Shown: positions 40,263 to 47,941, numbered from the stretch's first letter. The stretch: 64,000 bases of DNA from Mycobacterium dioxanotrophicus (GCF_002157835.1 NZ_CP020809.1:4030001-4094000), one strand, 5' to 3'. A program made the numbers and translations. Notes: generated from the letters alone by a model not told the origin.

Positions 40263-41519
40263 TCACCTCGCACCCAGGCCGCGCGTCGGGTGCACCGAAT
40301 GCCGGAGGTTCACGAGATGTTGCGACTTCGGCGCGGACAGCCGCGGACCCGCCGCCGTATCATGGTGGCGCGTAACGGCGCCCACGATTTTCCGGACCCT
40401 GTCCGCTCCCCGGGTCTGATGCTTGGGGGCCTTGGGCGTCTGCGCCTTATCCGCCTTAACCGACGTGCCGGTGCGCGGGGCAGCGGCGTTGAGTGCGGGC
40501 ACGGTGAAGTTCTGCAGTGCCACACCGACATCCGATGCGATCCGGGATGCGGTGTTCACCACCGTCAGGAACGCTGCCTGCCCGCCCGCGGCCAAGGCCT
40601 TGCGAGCCGGCGACCACGTCGACGTCGTGTACGCCGAATCGATGATCCGCTTGAGTGGGACCTGGACCGCTTCGAGCAGTTGCTCGTTGACGCCCAGGCT
40701 CTGCAGTGGGCGCAGGATCGGCAGCAACCCCGTGTACGGGATGAGGTACGTCGTGGTCGTCCCGCCCATTGAATTGGTCGTGGTGGTGATGTCGGAGGCG
40801 GGAATCGTGCTGAGGTCCACCCCGTAGTTGACTTGGTTGTGCAGGTAGAGGGCACCCAAGAGGGCGTTGACGTCGGCGAGGATGTTGAGCTGATTGGCCG
40901 GCCAGTCCGCGATCCCGTCGTACTGGCGGTTGATGATCACCGTGTTGTACGGCGTTTCGGGGGCGGCGACAAAGGTGATGCCCGGTAGCTGCAGGCCCGC
41001 GTCGCGGCCCATGATGCCCGTCGGGCTGGTCGGGTCGGCGAACCGGACGAACGTGATGTCGGTGTTCGCAGGCGGATTGGCGAGCAGTGCCTGCTCTTCC
41101 ACGCTGAGGACCACGTCGCCCTGCGATACGCCGATCACCTGGATGGGCTCTCCGGGCGGGACCGCCCGGATCGCCGTGTCCAGAGCGGTAACTCCTTGTG
41201 CGACAGAAGGATCCAGCGCGATGGTGCCCTCGAACGGATAGAACGACGCCGGGTAGCCGATCTGGTAGGCGGTGCTGGCGAATTGCGTCACGGCCGGGCC
41301 CATCCACGCCAGGCTGACCGTTCCGGCCTGTTGCGGAGACGGCGAGGTTCCCGGCACGTACAGCGTCGTGGTGGCGTGCGCCGCGATAGACCCGAACGTT
41401 GCAAGAGCAAATACCGTGGAAACGACGACACCGGTCCTGGTCACAGCGTGTTGATCGACGAGTCGCCCAGCACAGCACGGCGAGGCGGAACCGGAAGCAT
41501 GCAGCACAAACCGAGTCAT
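40263..41519 (-). CDS. PE-PPE domain hydrolase, exported
   Basis: 418 residues; GGAGGTCGAGGAT precedes the ATG. A hydrophobic segment (GVVVSTVFALATFGSIAAHA) looks like a signal peptide, though it starts about 29 residues in; a GTG at that point is an alternative start. The next 220 residues are a PE-PPE (alpha/beta serine hydrolase) domain starting TTLYVPGTSPSP with the nucleophile elbow GVSQGDVV. The last 60 residues are basic. Family members are mycobacterial esterases. Its presence supports a mycobacterial host. Confidence 0.9.
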   Translation of the reverse strand: MTRFVLHASGSASPCCAGRLVDQHAVTRTGVVVSTVFALATFGSIAAHATTTLYVPGTSPSPQQAGTVSLAWMGPAVTQFASTAYQIGYPASFYPFEGTIALDPSVAQGVTALDTAIRAVPPGEPIQVIGVSQGDVVLSVEEQALLANPPANTDITFVRFADPTSPTGIMGRDAGLQLPGITFVAAPETPYNTVIINRQYDGIADWPANQLNILADVNALLGALYLHNQVNYGVDLSTIPASDITTTTNSMGGTTTTYLIPYTGLLPILRPLQSLGVNEQLLEAVQVPLKRIIDSAYTTSTWSPARKALAAGGQAAFLTVVNTASRIASDVGVALQNFTVPALNAAAPRTGTSVKADKAQTPKAPKHQTRGADRVRKIVGAVTRHHDTAAGPRLSAPKSQHLVNLRHSVHPTRGLGAR

Positions 41520-41637
41520 ATCCTCGACCTCCAGGGCTACAGCAAACTATTTGCCGTCCCCGTCAAAAGATACATGCACAGCTGCATCTATTCAATGGAT
41601 TGCCCTTGATGCGCTGAGAGATTCTTTGCGCTGGCCG

Positions 41638-42288
41638 TCAAGCGCCGGAGGGAGCGTCGAACACCGGCGGCGCAGCCGTCACCAGCACCCGGCAGGCCCG
41701 CTGCCATCGCCGCTTCGCACGGGCGGCATCGCCGTCGACGAAGCTGGCGACGAGAATTCCGCGCAGGGCGTCCATCGCCGTAAAGACGAAGTCGCCCAGC
41801 TCTTTCGACGCGGCAGCTGCCGCGGGCAGGACATGTTCGGCAGCCGCGATCAGCGCGGTATTCACGATCGGCTCGACCTTCTCGATCTCGCCCGCCAACA
41901 CGCGGTCGGTGCGGCCCGCCACCCAGAGCTCCACGGTCGCAGCGAACAACGGGCCCTGATGCAATTCCCACAGATAGTCGAGCAGCGAGGTGAAGAAGTC
42001 CGAACCCGGGTCGAACCGGTCCACCTCGTCCATCACGGCTTGGGCGCGCAACTGCGCGAGACGCTCGATCGCCGCCACCACCATGTCGGACTTGGCCCGG
42101 AAGTGATGCAGCTGCGCCCCGCGAGTCAGCCCGGCAATCTTGGCGATCCTCGGCGTCGTGGTCGCCGAGTAGCCGTGAGTAATGAGGCATTCGATCGTCG
42201 CGTCGAGCAACCTTGCTCGCGTCGCCGCGCTGCGTTCGGCCTGGGTGCGCCGGCCGCCGGATGCGCCGACGTTCGGCTCGTCGGTCAT
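41638..42288 (-). CDS. TetR/AcrR family transcriptional regulator
   Basis: 216 residues. N-terminal helix-turn-helix: TRARLLDATIECLITHGYSA, then TTTPRIAKIAGLTRGAQLHH and FRAKSDMVVAAIERL. The C-terminal ligand domain is generic. It probably controls the PE-PPE gene 118 bases downstream on the same strand, or a nearby gene lost when the adjacent element inserted. ATG 42288 is preferred; a GTG at 42327 would add 13 residues. This is the last gene of the backbone before the tRNA-Val fragment. Confidence 0.9.
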   Translation of the reverse strand: MTDEPNVGASGGRRTQAERSAATRARLLDATIECLITHGYSATTTPRIAKIAGLTRGAQLHHFRAKSDMVVAAIERLAQLRAQAVMDEVDRFDPGSDFFTSLLDYLWELHQGPLFAATVELWVAGRTDRVLAGEIEKVEPIVNTALIAAAEHVLPAAAAASKELGDFVFTAMDALRGILVASFVDGDAARAKRRWQRACRVLVTAAPPVFDAPSGA

Positions 42289-42417
42289 GCTCGGGCTCTC
42301 ACTTGTGAAATAGCTGGACGTCGCCACGCTATATCACCGGTTCGGTCATCTGACGCTGATCGACCGGGCTTCCTGGGGAACCGGTTCGGCCGACGGCCGA
42401 ATTGAAATGAACTACAA

Positions 42418-42461
42418 GGGTGGTCCCGGCTGGGTTCGAACCAGCGACCTTCCGCGTGTGA
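42418..42461 (-). other. Isolated 3' half of tRNA-Val(CAC): putative attachment site
   Basis: On the minus strand the sequence reads through an anticodon loop CTCACAC (anticodon CAC, Val), the 3' anticodon stem GCGGA, variable loop AGGTC, T-arm GCTGG-TTCGAAC-CCAGC, acceptor CGGGACC, then A. No matching 5' half (GGTCCCG acceptor strand, TCCGC anticodon stem) lies upstream; the preceding DNA is unrelated. This is the duplicated core left when an element integrates in a tRNA 3' end. The intact gene should be at the far right end of the element. Confidence 0.75.
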
Positions 42462-42592
42462 GAACGACGATTCGGCCTTCGCCCAGCTCGCGAATCGCCG
42501 ACTAACCCGCCGACCAGGCGTTTCTCGTCGTTTCTCACGGGTCACTTTGCAGAGAATGGGTCATCAACGGGTCATCGGGGCCGTTTCCGCTT

Positions 42593-42797
42593 TCATCTGG
42601 CCGCTCTCGGCCAGATGATCCATCCGTCCCGGATCGGCATGGGACGGCCCACTGCGTCGAACAACTTCGCGAGGCGTATCTCACCGTTCTCGTACTGGGC
42701 GATGTCGTGGCGCGCGGCCTCGGTCTGCTGTAGTGACGTGCTCTGGGTACTTCGATGTGTCGGCCGTGTAGCGCAGTATCAGCGTGATCGATGCCAT
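42593..42797 (-). pseudogene. Frameshifted small orphan gene at the element edge
   Basis: An ATG at 42797 starts MASITLILRYTADTSKYPEH, a protein-like opening, but the frame drifts into Arg-rich sequence and stops near 42681. Skipping one base near the Thr-Thr-Ala codons gives a sensible continuation (TEAARHDIAQYENGEIRLAK, LFDAVGRPMPIRDGWIIWP) to a TGA at 42593-42595. Total would be about 67 residues. I infer a single-base frameshift in a small gene. The hairpin at 42594-42617 overlaps its stop. A sequencing error is an alternative. Confidence 0.4.
42594..42617 (-). terminator. Hairpin near the element's left end
   Basis: Perfect 10-base stem CATCTGGCCG / CGGCCAGATG with a 4-base loop. It overlaps the stop of the frameshifted gene, on the side facing the attachment site, so it may end leftward transcription of the element. 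No T-run. Confidence 0.45.
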
Positions 42798-42870
42798 CCG
42801 ATACGGCGAGTCGGTGTTCGCGCCGCGCAGAGGCCGGTCACCCCGGCGCGATGACACTGACGCCGTGTCG

Positions 42871-43056
42871 ATGAACCTGACTGTTTCCGCATCCACCGAT
42901 GGCCCCGACGACGCCGAGACCCTGGCGCTGATCCTTGAATCCGTCGCCTCCCAGATCCGCGCGGGAGGCGGTGACCCGGTGCACGACGATGGAGAATTCG
43001 ACGTGACCGCCGGCGGGCAGAAGCAGCAGGTGTTCCTGTCGTTCGTCGCGAGATAG
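42871..43056 (+). CDS. Small orphan protein
   Basis: 61 residues, beginning MNLTVSASTDGPDDAETLAL and containing ILESVASQIRAGGGDPVHDD. Acidic, one amphipathic helix between two short strands. No family recognised. The start is uncertain: the frame is open back to 42784, with no clear ribosome-binding site at either end. It has the look of short accessory genes on mycobacterial phages and plasmids. Confidence 0.5.
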   Translation: MNLTVSASTDGPDDAETLALILESVASQIRAGGGDPVHDDGEFDVTAGGQKQQVFLSFVAR

Positions 43057-43166
43057 TCCGAAGTGGGCTGGCGACGGCGTCGACCAGCAAACAGCGCCGC
43101 CTGTCGCCGCGGTGGGTCGCAGGGTCGAGACTTGCCGGACGGATGTCCGCACGTGAGGAGATGAGC

Positions 43167-43367
43167 ATGTACGCACGGCTGGAACCCACCGGCGAGACGG
43201 AATGGAACTGGCAGGCGATCGACGACAAGGGCACCGTGCTGGTGCGGCTGAGCGGGACCAGCTTCGCGGTGCGCACCCCGGCCCTGGCTTCTCTCGTCGC
43301 CGATCACGGTTTCCCGCCCGGAAGTTGGGTCGCAGATGGCGACGCGTTCCTGTTCGCTGCGGATTGA
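43167..43367 (+). CDS. Small orphan protein
   Basis: 66 residues, starting MYARLEPTGETEWNWQAIDD. GTGAGGAG lies six bases before this ATG; another in-frame ATG at 43161 is too close to it. Mostly short beta strands (TVLVRLSGTSFAVRT) and an acidic C-terminus. No family recognised. Confidence 0.6.
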   Translation: MYARLEPTGETEWNWQAIDDKGTVLVRLSGTSFAVRTPALASLVADHGFPPGSWVADGDAFLFAAD

Positions 43368-43402
43368 GCCGAGCCGGGGCCAATCTGGTTCCAGTTTTTG
43401 TT

Positions 43403-43651
43403 TCAGCGCAACCGTTCCGGGATCTGGTGGTCGTATCCGGGCAGCAATTTTCGTTCCCCGAAGCGCGTGGTGCTCTCCGGATCCTCACGCACGAAATGCG
43501 CGACGGTGGACGCCTGGCCTACCAGCTGGCCATCGATGTAGACCTCGGCGGTGTGGTTGTCTCGGGCACCGGCCGGCAGGTAGGTGGCCCGGCCTTCTCG
43601 TGCGGCGTTGAGCACGTCGATGCGTAGCTGCTCGAAGTTCGTGCTGCCCAT
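43403..43651 (-). CDS. Small orphan protein
   Basis: 82 residues; ATG preceded by AGAGGAAT. Opens MGSTNFEQLRIDVLNAAREG, followed by RATYLPAGARDNHTAEVYID and VAHFVREDPESTTRFGERKL. The YLPAGAR segment recurs in a short uncertain frame at 46353-46523. No family recognised. It is convergent with the 43167-43367 gene. Confidence 0.6.
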   Translation of the reverse strand: MGSTNFEQLRIDVLNAAREGRATYLPAGARDNHTAEVYIDGQLVGQASTVAHFVREDPESTTRFGERKLLPGYDHQIPERLR

Positions 43652-43843
43652 GGAGGATTCCTCTCGTCGGCGGATGGCAGCGCGACTCTGCCCGCGCCGT
43701 TCTCCGACCGGCGAGCGCGGCGCGCCGCAGTCCTGTCGCCGGATCGCTCGCAGGACGTGACATCGCGGCGGGGGTGGCGAGATGCGCCACCCCACTGGTG
43801 CTGGTCGCGCCGTGCACACCGGAGATGTACGGGCCCTGCCACG

Positions 43844-44107
43844 ATGCCCGACATGACCTACAACGGACGCGCGGTGCTCGAACAAGTCGCCGCACAACAC
43901 GGGTGGACCACCGTCTCGGTGACTCCGTGCTTCGAAGACCAGGAGCAGGTCATCTACGGCCGCGAGGGCATCGAGATCCTGATCGCGTGGACACCACTGA
44001 ACACCGCGACGTGTGTCGTGAAGAACTACGGAAAACCTGATGAGACGGTGGCTGACGGCCCGCTGGGTCTGATCACCGCCCGGGGCTGGATGGAGGAGAA
44101 CTGCTGA
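43844..44107 (+). CDS. Small orphan protein
   Basis: 87 residues (MPDMTYNGRAVLEQVAAQHG). Contains VIYGREGIEILIAWTPLNTA and ADGPLGLITARGWMEENC. A second ATG at 43853 is equally possible; neither has a strong ribosome site. Its stop overlaps the next ATG by one base (TGATG). First of a run of five small same-strand genes with tight junctions. Function unknown. Confidence 0.6.
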   Translation: MPDMTYNGRAVLEQVAAQHGWTTVSVTPCFEDQEQVIYGREGIEILIAWTPLNTATCVVKNYGKPDETVADGPLGLITARGWMEENC

Positions 44108-44316
44108 TGTCGATCATCGGTGACGGCGTCGAAAAGACCCTGACCTACGAGGAGGCCACTGCGATCCTGGCCGAGCCCGGCTACAACGCCTATGGGCGAC
44201 TGCGCCTGTACGGGATCATCGCCGACGGTGAATCCGCCGGCCAGCTCACCGCCATCAAGTCGCAGCAGAATCTCGACCGGTTCAGCTACACCCGCATCTA
44301 CTCCGTCGAAAGGTAA
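44107..44316 (+). CDS. Small orphan protein
   Basis: 69 residues (MSIIGDGVEKTLTYEEATAI). One-base overlap with the gene before it and a GAGGAG site within that gene's end. Predicted alpha/beta mix, includes AYGRLRLYGIIADGESAGQL. No family recognised. Confidence 0.6.
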   Translation: MSIIGDGVEKTLTYEEATAILAEPGYNAYGRLRLYGIIADGESAGQLTAIKSQQNLDRFSYTRIYSVER

Positions 44317-44322
44317 GGCGTC

Positions 44323-44508
44323 ATGGTCGAACTCGGCAATGTTGTCAAGACCGCTAATGGGGCGATCGGCGCCGTGGTCGACTGGCTCGACCACGGGATG
44401 CGTCCAGGCATCTTCACCGTTGAGTGGGACGAGACCACGTTCACAGGTGACGCACCCCCACGCCACTGGACGCGCGCGGAAAGCGAAGCCTTGACAATCC
44501 TGAGCTGA
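44323..44508 (+). CDS. Small orphan protein
   Basis: 61 residues (MVELGNVVKTANGAIGAVVD). AAAGGTAAGG precedes the ATG, six bases after the previous stop. Acidic, ends PRHWTRAESEALTILS. The start, a short beta-rich region with VVKTANGAIGAVVDW, looks like a small SH3-like barrel, but that is a guess. Confidence 0.6.
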   Translation: MVELGNVVKTANGAIGAVVDWLDHGMRPGIFTVEWDETTFTGDAPPRHWTRAESEALTILS

Positions 44509-44571
44509 TCTCTTCCAAAAGCACTCGCGCCGAGCATCGTGCTCCCGTGCGATAGCTGCCACTATGCGCGC

Positions 44572-44778
44572 ATGCCAACACACGGTGGACTCGACGACGT
44601 CCAACGCCAACGACTCTGCGAATCGAAAGTGACGCTCGACGGGGAGCCAGCACGCATCATCGGCTGTGCCCACCCATTCGCCACGGTGTCGCGTAGTGAT
44701 GGGCGGGGCGGCCGCATCGAATTCGCATGGGCGACAGCAGCCCGCATCGTGGGTGCCGGCGGGGCATTCCAGTCGTGA
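44572..44778 (+). CDS. Small orphan protein
   Basis: 68 residues (MPTHGGLDDVQRQRLCESKV). Core TLDGEPARIIGCAHPFATVS followed by IEFAWATAARIVGAGGAFQS. This style of short protein recurs on mycobacterial plasmids and phages as far as I can recall; function unknown. Its stop overlaps the next start as GTGA. Confidence 0.6.
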   Translation: MPTHGGLDDVQRQRLCESKVTLDGEPARIIGCAHPFATVSRSDGRGGRIEFAWATAARIVGAGGAFQS

Positions 44779-45056
44779 GCACCACGACTGTCTTCGTGCA
44801 CCTGGACTACGACGTGTGGGACCACCGCGAGACCGAAGCGATCCGAGTGTCGTGCCACGGCCGCGCCGACGTGTACCTCCCCCAAGGCCAGCGAGCCACC
44901 GGACAGTGGGACGGCGCCAACACCGCTGCAGTCGCCGGATCGATCGCGCACCGGTTCGGTCTCGATGACGCCGAACGTGCCCGGGCAGTATTGGTCGAAT
45001 CTGTCCCGGCGATCGAGCGGAACGACCCGCGATGGATCGTCACCTTCGCGCTCTGA
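44775..45056 (+). CDS. Small orphan protein
   Basis: 93 residues from a GTG that overlaps the preceding stop (GTGA). VSTTTVFVHLDYDVWDHRET at the start, then a helical region with DDAERARAVLVESVPAIE. Last gene of the small rightward run; a hairpin follows at 45061-45082. No family recognised. Confidence 0.6.
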   Translation: MSTTTVFVHLDYDVWDHRETEAIRVSCHGRADVYLPQGQRATGQWDGANTAAVAGSIAHRFGLDDAERARAVLVESVPAIERNDPRWIVTFAL

Positions 45057-45060
45057 GAAC

Positions 45061-45082
45061 AGCAGCGTGACCCACCGCTGCT
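45061..45082 (+). terminator. Hairpin after the run of small genes
   Basis: AGCAGCG at 45061-45067 pairs with CGCTGCT at 45076-45082, loop of eight bases. It begins four bases after the stop of the last gene of the run. Weak, no T-run. Confidence 0.35.
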
Positions 45083-45129
45083 CTGTCGTGCACGCCGCGA
45101 TGTCATCGACGTTGAGGAGACCGGGACCG

Positions 45130-45151
45130 GATCCGAGCGATTGCTCGGATC
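45130..45151 (-). terminator. Hairpin downstream of a leftward small gene
   Basis: Perfect 9-base stem GATCCGAGC / GCTCGGATC with a four-base loop, 28 bases past the stop of the 45180-45410 gene. A plausible factor-independent or partial terminator. Confidence 0.4.
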
Positions 45152-45179
45152 TGTGACGGGCGATGCCGCACTGGCGCCA

Positions 45180-45410
45180 CTACGACATCGATTGATCGGC
45201 ACCGGCTGTCGGATCAGTCAGCCGCGGCCAGGAGACATCGACCAACTCACCATTGATCTCGGAGGCGTAGCGCTCTGCTTCGCCATACTCCGCCTCGGTG
45301 AAGCACCGCACGGCGAATGGATTTCCGTCAGCGCGCACGAGGATGGTGAGATCCTTCAGCTCGACATCCCGGCGAGCTGGTTTGACGCGCTGCACCATCT
45401 CCTCAGCCAT
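45180..45410 (-). CDS. Small orphan protein
   Basis: 76 residues. Preferred over the overlapping rightward frame because its sequence reads like a protein: KDLTILVRADGNPFAVRCFT followed by EAEYGEAERYASEINGELVD. The start may be one of several ATG/GTG codons near 45395-45410. No family recognised; the acidic helix after ADGNPFAV is the main feature. About 200 bases to its right (45411-45609) hold nothing I can call. Confidence 0.55.
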   Translation of the reverse strand: MAEEMVQRVKPARRDVELKDLTILVRADGNPFAVRCFTEAEYGEAERYASEINGELVDVSWPRLTDPTAGADQSMS

Positions 45411-45609
45411 TCACAGCATCTTCGCACCGAGGCTCGACAGCTTCGGACATCTGGGGACGTGATGTGCGTCAGTGTCGCGGCCCGCCGTCTCCCGCCCTCC
45501 GAGCCCGCAGCTGCGCCTGGAGCTGTTGTTGGTGACATGCGCTGGCACCGCAACGACCGGAGCACAGTCGCTCCCGAGCTGCAGTTTTCGTCGCCCACGG
45601 CAACTGCTG

Positions 45610-46356
45610 TCAGACGGTCAGGTCCAGGATCATGGCGCTTTTCACGAAGTTGCCGCCGTCGTCGGCTAGGCCAATGATCCGTGTCGGGCCGCGCTGCGCG
45701 GTGTAGTGGATGTGGTAGTGGCCGTGGTACAGCACTGTTGGCGCGGTGGCGTCTACAACCTCGCCGACCAGCTGCCGATGCAGGTCGGCCTGGTACAGCT
45801 CGGCTGGTGGGAATCCTCCTCCGAGGCCGGGGATTTCGTATCCGTCCGGTGCATCGTGCGCGACGATCACGTCGACCGGGCCGCCGCTGATCGCGTAGGC
45901 GACATCAGCTGCGGTGAGACGTTCCTCGGGCCACCAACTCACACCGGGATTGCGCATGGGGCGGTCCACCGAGTGCGCACCACCCAAGGCCATCCACGTC
46001 TTGCCGTGCCAGCGCCAGCGCAGGCCGCGCGGCAGGTGGAAGATGTGCGGCCGGATCTGGCGCAGTCCCGTGTCGGGGTCAGCCGGCAGGTCGTACAGCG
46101 CATCAAAGCATTCATGGTTGCCGTCGACCCAAAGCACGGTGACGCCGTGACGTGCACAGGCCGTGTCGATCTCGTTGAGATAGTCGTCGGTACGACGCCC
46201 CGGAACCCAGAATCCAAAATCTCCAAGCTGCAGCAGCACCGGGATGCCGCGGACACCTGCGGACAGGATCAGCGACGTCGCCCAGCCAGTGTTGCCGTGC
46301 CAGTCGCCGGCGAGCATCACCGTGCTGGGCCCCGGCTCGTGCAGAACGGTCGTCAT
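45610..46356 (-). CDS. Calcineurin-like metallophosphoesterase
   Basis: 248 residues. All signature blocks of the two-metal phosphoesterase fold are visible: GDWHGN (residues 17-22), LGDFGFW (about 45-50), DGNHECF (about 78-84), VAHDAPDG and GHYHIHY. Such enzymes cut phosphoesters in nucleotides, nucleic acids or proteins; the target is unknown. The ATG overlaps the stop of a short upstream frame. A phosphoesterase of this kind among orphan genes on an element could act in DNA processing or defence, but nothing here shows which. Confidence 0.88.
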   Translation of the reverse strand: MTTVLHEPGPSTVMLAGDWHGNTGWATSLILSAGVRGIPVLLQLGDFGFWVPGRRTDDYLNEIDTACARHGVTVLWVDGNHECFDALYDLPADPDTGLRQIRPHIFHLPRGLRWRWHGKTWMALGGAHSVDRPMRNPGVSWWPEERLTAADVAYAISGGPVDVIVAHDAPDGYEIPGLGGGFPPAELYQADLHRQLVGEVVDATAPTVLYHGHYHIHYTAQRGPTRIIGLADDGGNFVKSAMILDLTV

Positions 46357-46523
46357 CGAATCATGGTCCGCGACAGAAGCGATGTGGAGCAATTGGTTTT
46401 CGGATCAGAGCCTGTGGCGGATCTGATGCGGGCCAAATGAATTCGGAGTCGGCGGATCGCCTCGCGACGGGCCCCGGCGGGCAGGTAACTGGCCAGATCC
46501 TGGTGCGTGGCGATTGAGCGCAA
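46353..46523 (-). CDS. Uncertain short frame upstream of the phosphoesterase
   Basis: If a TTG at 46523 is used this gives 56 residues including ASYLPAGARREAIRRLRIHL, ending in a TGA that overlaps the phosphoesterase ATG. YLPAGAR also occurs in the 43403-43651 product, which is the only reason to believe it. There is no ATG or GTG start between the terminator at 46572 and this frame. It may be a remnant. Confidence 0.25.
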   Translation of the reverse strand: MRSIATHQDLASYLPAGARREAIRRLRIHLARIRSATGSDPKTNCSTSLLSRTMIR

Positions 46524-46571
46524 CTCTGCGCAGCTCAGCTCAGTAGTCGCGGGACTGTTGACAGAGAAAAT

Positions 46572-46605
46572 ATGCGAGACCCCGACTGGAGCCGGGGCCT
46601 CGCAT
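46572..46605 (-). terminator. Intrinsic terminator
   Basis: On the minus strand, a stem of 12 pairs with one mismatch (arms 46572-46584 and 46593-46605, GC-rich), followed by ATTTTCTCT. This is a textbook intrinsic terminator, placed after the two small membrane-protein genes at 46692-47023. Confidence 0.8.
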
Positions 46606-46691
46606 CCCACGTGTGTTCCACCACCAAGGAGAACGCCTCCAATATATATCGCAGAACCAGCCACCACCAGGGTCGACACCTGCACTCGACC

Positions 46692-46847
46692 TCACTCTCC
46701 CTGCCATTTGAGGAAGTCGAGCACGATCCAGCAAATAGCACCGATGATTGTGGCGTACACCAACATGCCGAGGTCCGCCAGGTAGAGGCAGCCCAGTACC
46801 GAACCGACCGAGCCAGCGGTGATGAGAACCATGACGCGTCGGGTCAT
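46692..46847 (-). CDS. Small membrane protein
   Basis: 51 residues (MTRRVMVLITAGSVGSVLGC) with two hydrophobic stretches, the second being MLVYATIIGAICWIVLDFL, ending KWQGE. The ATG overlaps the stop of the upstream 59-residue gene as ATGA, so both are translated together. A strong terminator follows. Function unknown; could be a small toxin- or holin-like peptide, which is a guess. Confidence 0.65.
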   Translation of the reverse strand: MTRRVMVLITAGSVGSVLGCLYLADLGMLVYATIIGAICWIVLDFLKWQGE

Positions 46848-47023
46848 CGCACAACCAGATCGGCGATCAGGCCTGCTAGACAAGGGTTCTCACCGATGGC
46901 AGTTCCGGCCAGCACCGCGGCACACAACAGTGTGGTTGCGAGGACGAGCCGGCGTGCGGTGCGTTCGTGCATGGTGCGATTCCATGGCAGTTGCCGCCGC
47001 GGGGAGCTGATTCCGCCTCGCAT
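46844..47023 (-). CDS. Small exported or membrane-anchored peptide
   Basis: 59 residues, shorter than usual gene-finder cut-offs. A strong AGAAGGAGG site lies before the ATG. After a basic N-terminus (MRGGISSPRRQLPWNRTMHE) comes a hydrophobic segment RLVLATTLLCAAVLAGTAIG resembling a signal peptide, then ENPCLAGLIADLVVR. Translation is coupled to the 51-residue gene downstream by ATGA. Function unknown. Confidence 0.65.
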   Translation of the reverse strand: MRGGISSPRRQLPWNRTMHERTARRLVLATTLLCAAVLAGTAIGENPCLAGLIADLVVR

Positions 47024-47377
47024 CCCAACCTCCTTCTATCTCTATTTTGGAGATTACAGTGCTGAGGTGGCGACAGCGCGGATTCAGCACACCCGTGTGT
47101 CGTGCACTCTCCACGGAGTCTTGAGACACGGGATCAGCTGCGGCGCACTCTCGCAGCGGTCACCTGCATCCGTGGAATGCGGGTGCAACCTGATTCTGGA
47201 AGCGAAACCGGCTTCGCGACAGGCACTGTCACGTGCCCTCTAGTCCGACCGTTTCGGCCGACCAGCTGTGTCGGCGTGTCGTGCGTGCCGACTCGTCGAA
47301 GCAGTCGACGTGCGCGAGCATCGCGGCGTGATCGAAGCAAAATGCCGGCAAAACGCCCGGCCAACGGAGGACCTGAG
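47024..47377. other. Intergenic stretch with no confident gene
   Basis: About 350 bases between a leftward and a rightward gene. Several open frames cross it but none has a ribosome site or protein-like composition. It must hold the divergent promoters; I do not see clear -35/-10 pairs. Short palindromic pieces such as CGGCCGACC/GGTCGGCC-like sequence occur near 47250-47265. Confidence 0.4.
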
Positions 47378-47941
47378 ATGACGTGCATGGATGCCTGTGG
47401 AGGCGACTCACGAGCCTCGCGATTCTCGTTGATGATTGCCCATTCCAGTCTCTATGTCCTGCCCTGCTGGCTGGCTGTGTGTATCGCGTCGTGGTTTGGC
47501 CTTCTGGGACCCACCAGCCGCTTCACGGCCGGCACGGTGATGGCCGTGTGTGCACTGGCGGCGCTAGCGCATCGGCTCAGGGGGCAGTTGTGTGTTCGTT
47601 GCATTGAGGAAGTGCCTACCGACGCCCCACTCCGCGCCCAGCGGAAGAAGCGCTGGCTCTGGTTGGCCCATTTTGTTACCCGGCCATCGGGGATAGCGGT
47701 GACGATCACTGTCTTGGTCGGCCCGCAGCTATTGTCGCTCGTACTTCCGGGCGCTCTATCAACCGGAATCTGGTCCACTCGCCTTCGAATTCCGATGGAC
47801 CTCTGGCTGTTCGCCATTCTGCACTCGGAGACGACCCACTACCGGCTTCTGCTGTGGTGCCCCTACTGCCGGGGCTGGGATGACGGTGAGCCCGAACCGT
47901 CGCCAGACCCCGCTGTGTCTGGCACCAAGACCGCGCGCTGA
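47378..47941 (+). CDS. Membrane protein with two CXXC pairs
   Basis: 187 residues; GGAGG lies seven bases before the ATG. At least three hydrophobic segments (SLYVLPCWLAVCIASWFGLL, AGTVMAVCALAALAHRL, VTITVLVGPQLLSLVLPGAL). A CVRC pair follows the second segment and a CPYC pair (LLLWCPYCRGWDDG) is near the C-terminus; both should face the same side. These could bind a metal or form a redox pair. No family recognised. The gap to the next gene (47942-48177) holds a small GCCCC/GGGGC hairpin at 48070-48083. Confidence 0.65.
   Translation: MTCMDACGGDSRASRFSLMIAHSSLYVLPCWLAVCIASWFGLLGPTSRFTAGTVMAVCALAALAHRLRGQLCVRCIEEVPTDAPLRAQRKKRWLWLAHFVTRPSGIAVTITVLVGPQLLSLVLPGALSTGIWSTRLRIPMDLWLFAILHSETTHYRLLLWCPYCRGWDDGEPEPSPDPAVSGTKTAR

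Noticed and set aside
42418..42545. Complete tRNA gene
   Set aside because: Only the 3' half from the anticodon loop is present; no 5' acceptor strand, D-arm or 5' anticodon stem upstream.
42681..42797. Programmed frameshift in the small edge gene
   Set aside because: No slippery heptamer or downstream pseudoknot is visible at the break; decay or error is simpler.
45141..45677. 178-codon rightward frame
   Set aside because: It overlaps the more protein-like leftward frame at 45180-45410 and runs into the phosphoesterase gene; its second half is low-complexity Arg/Ser.
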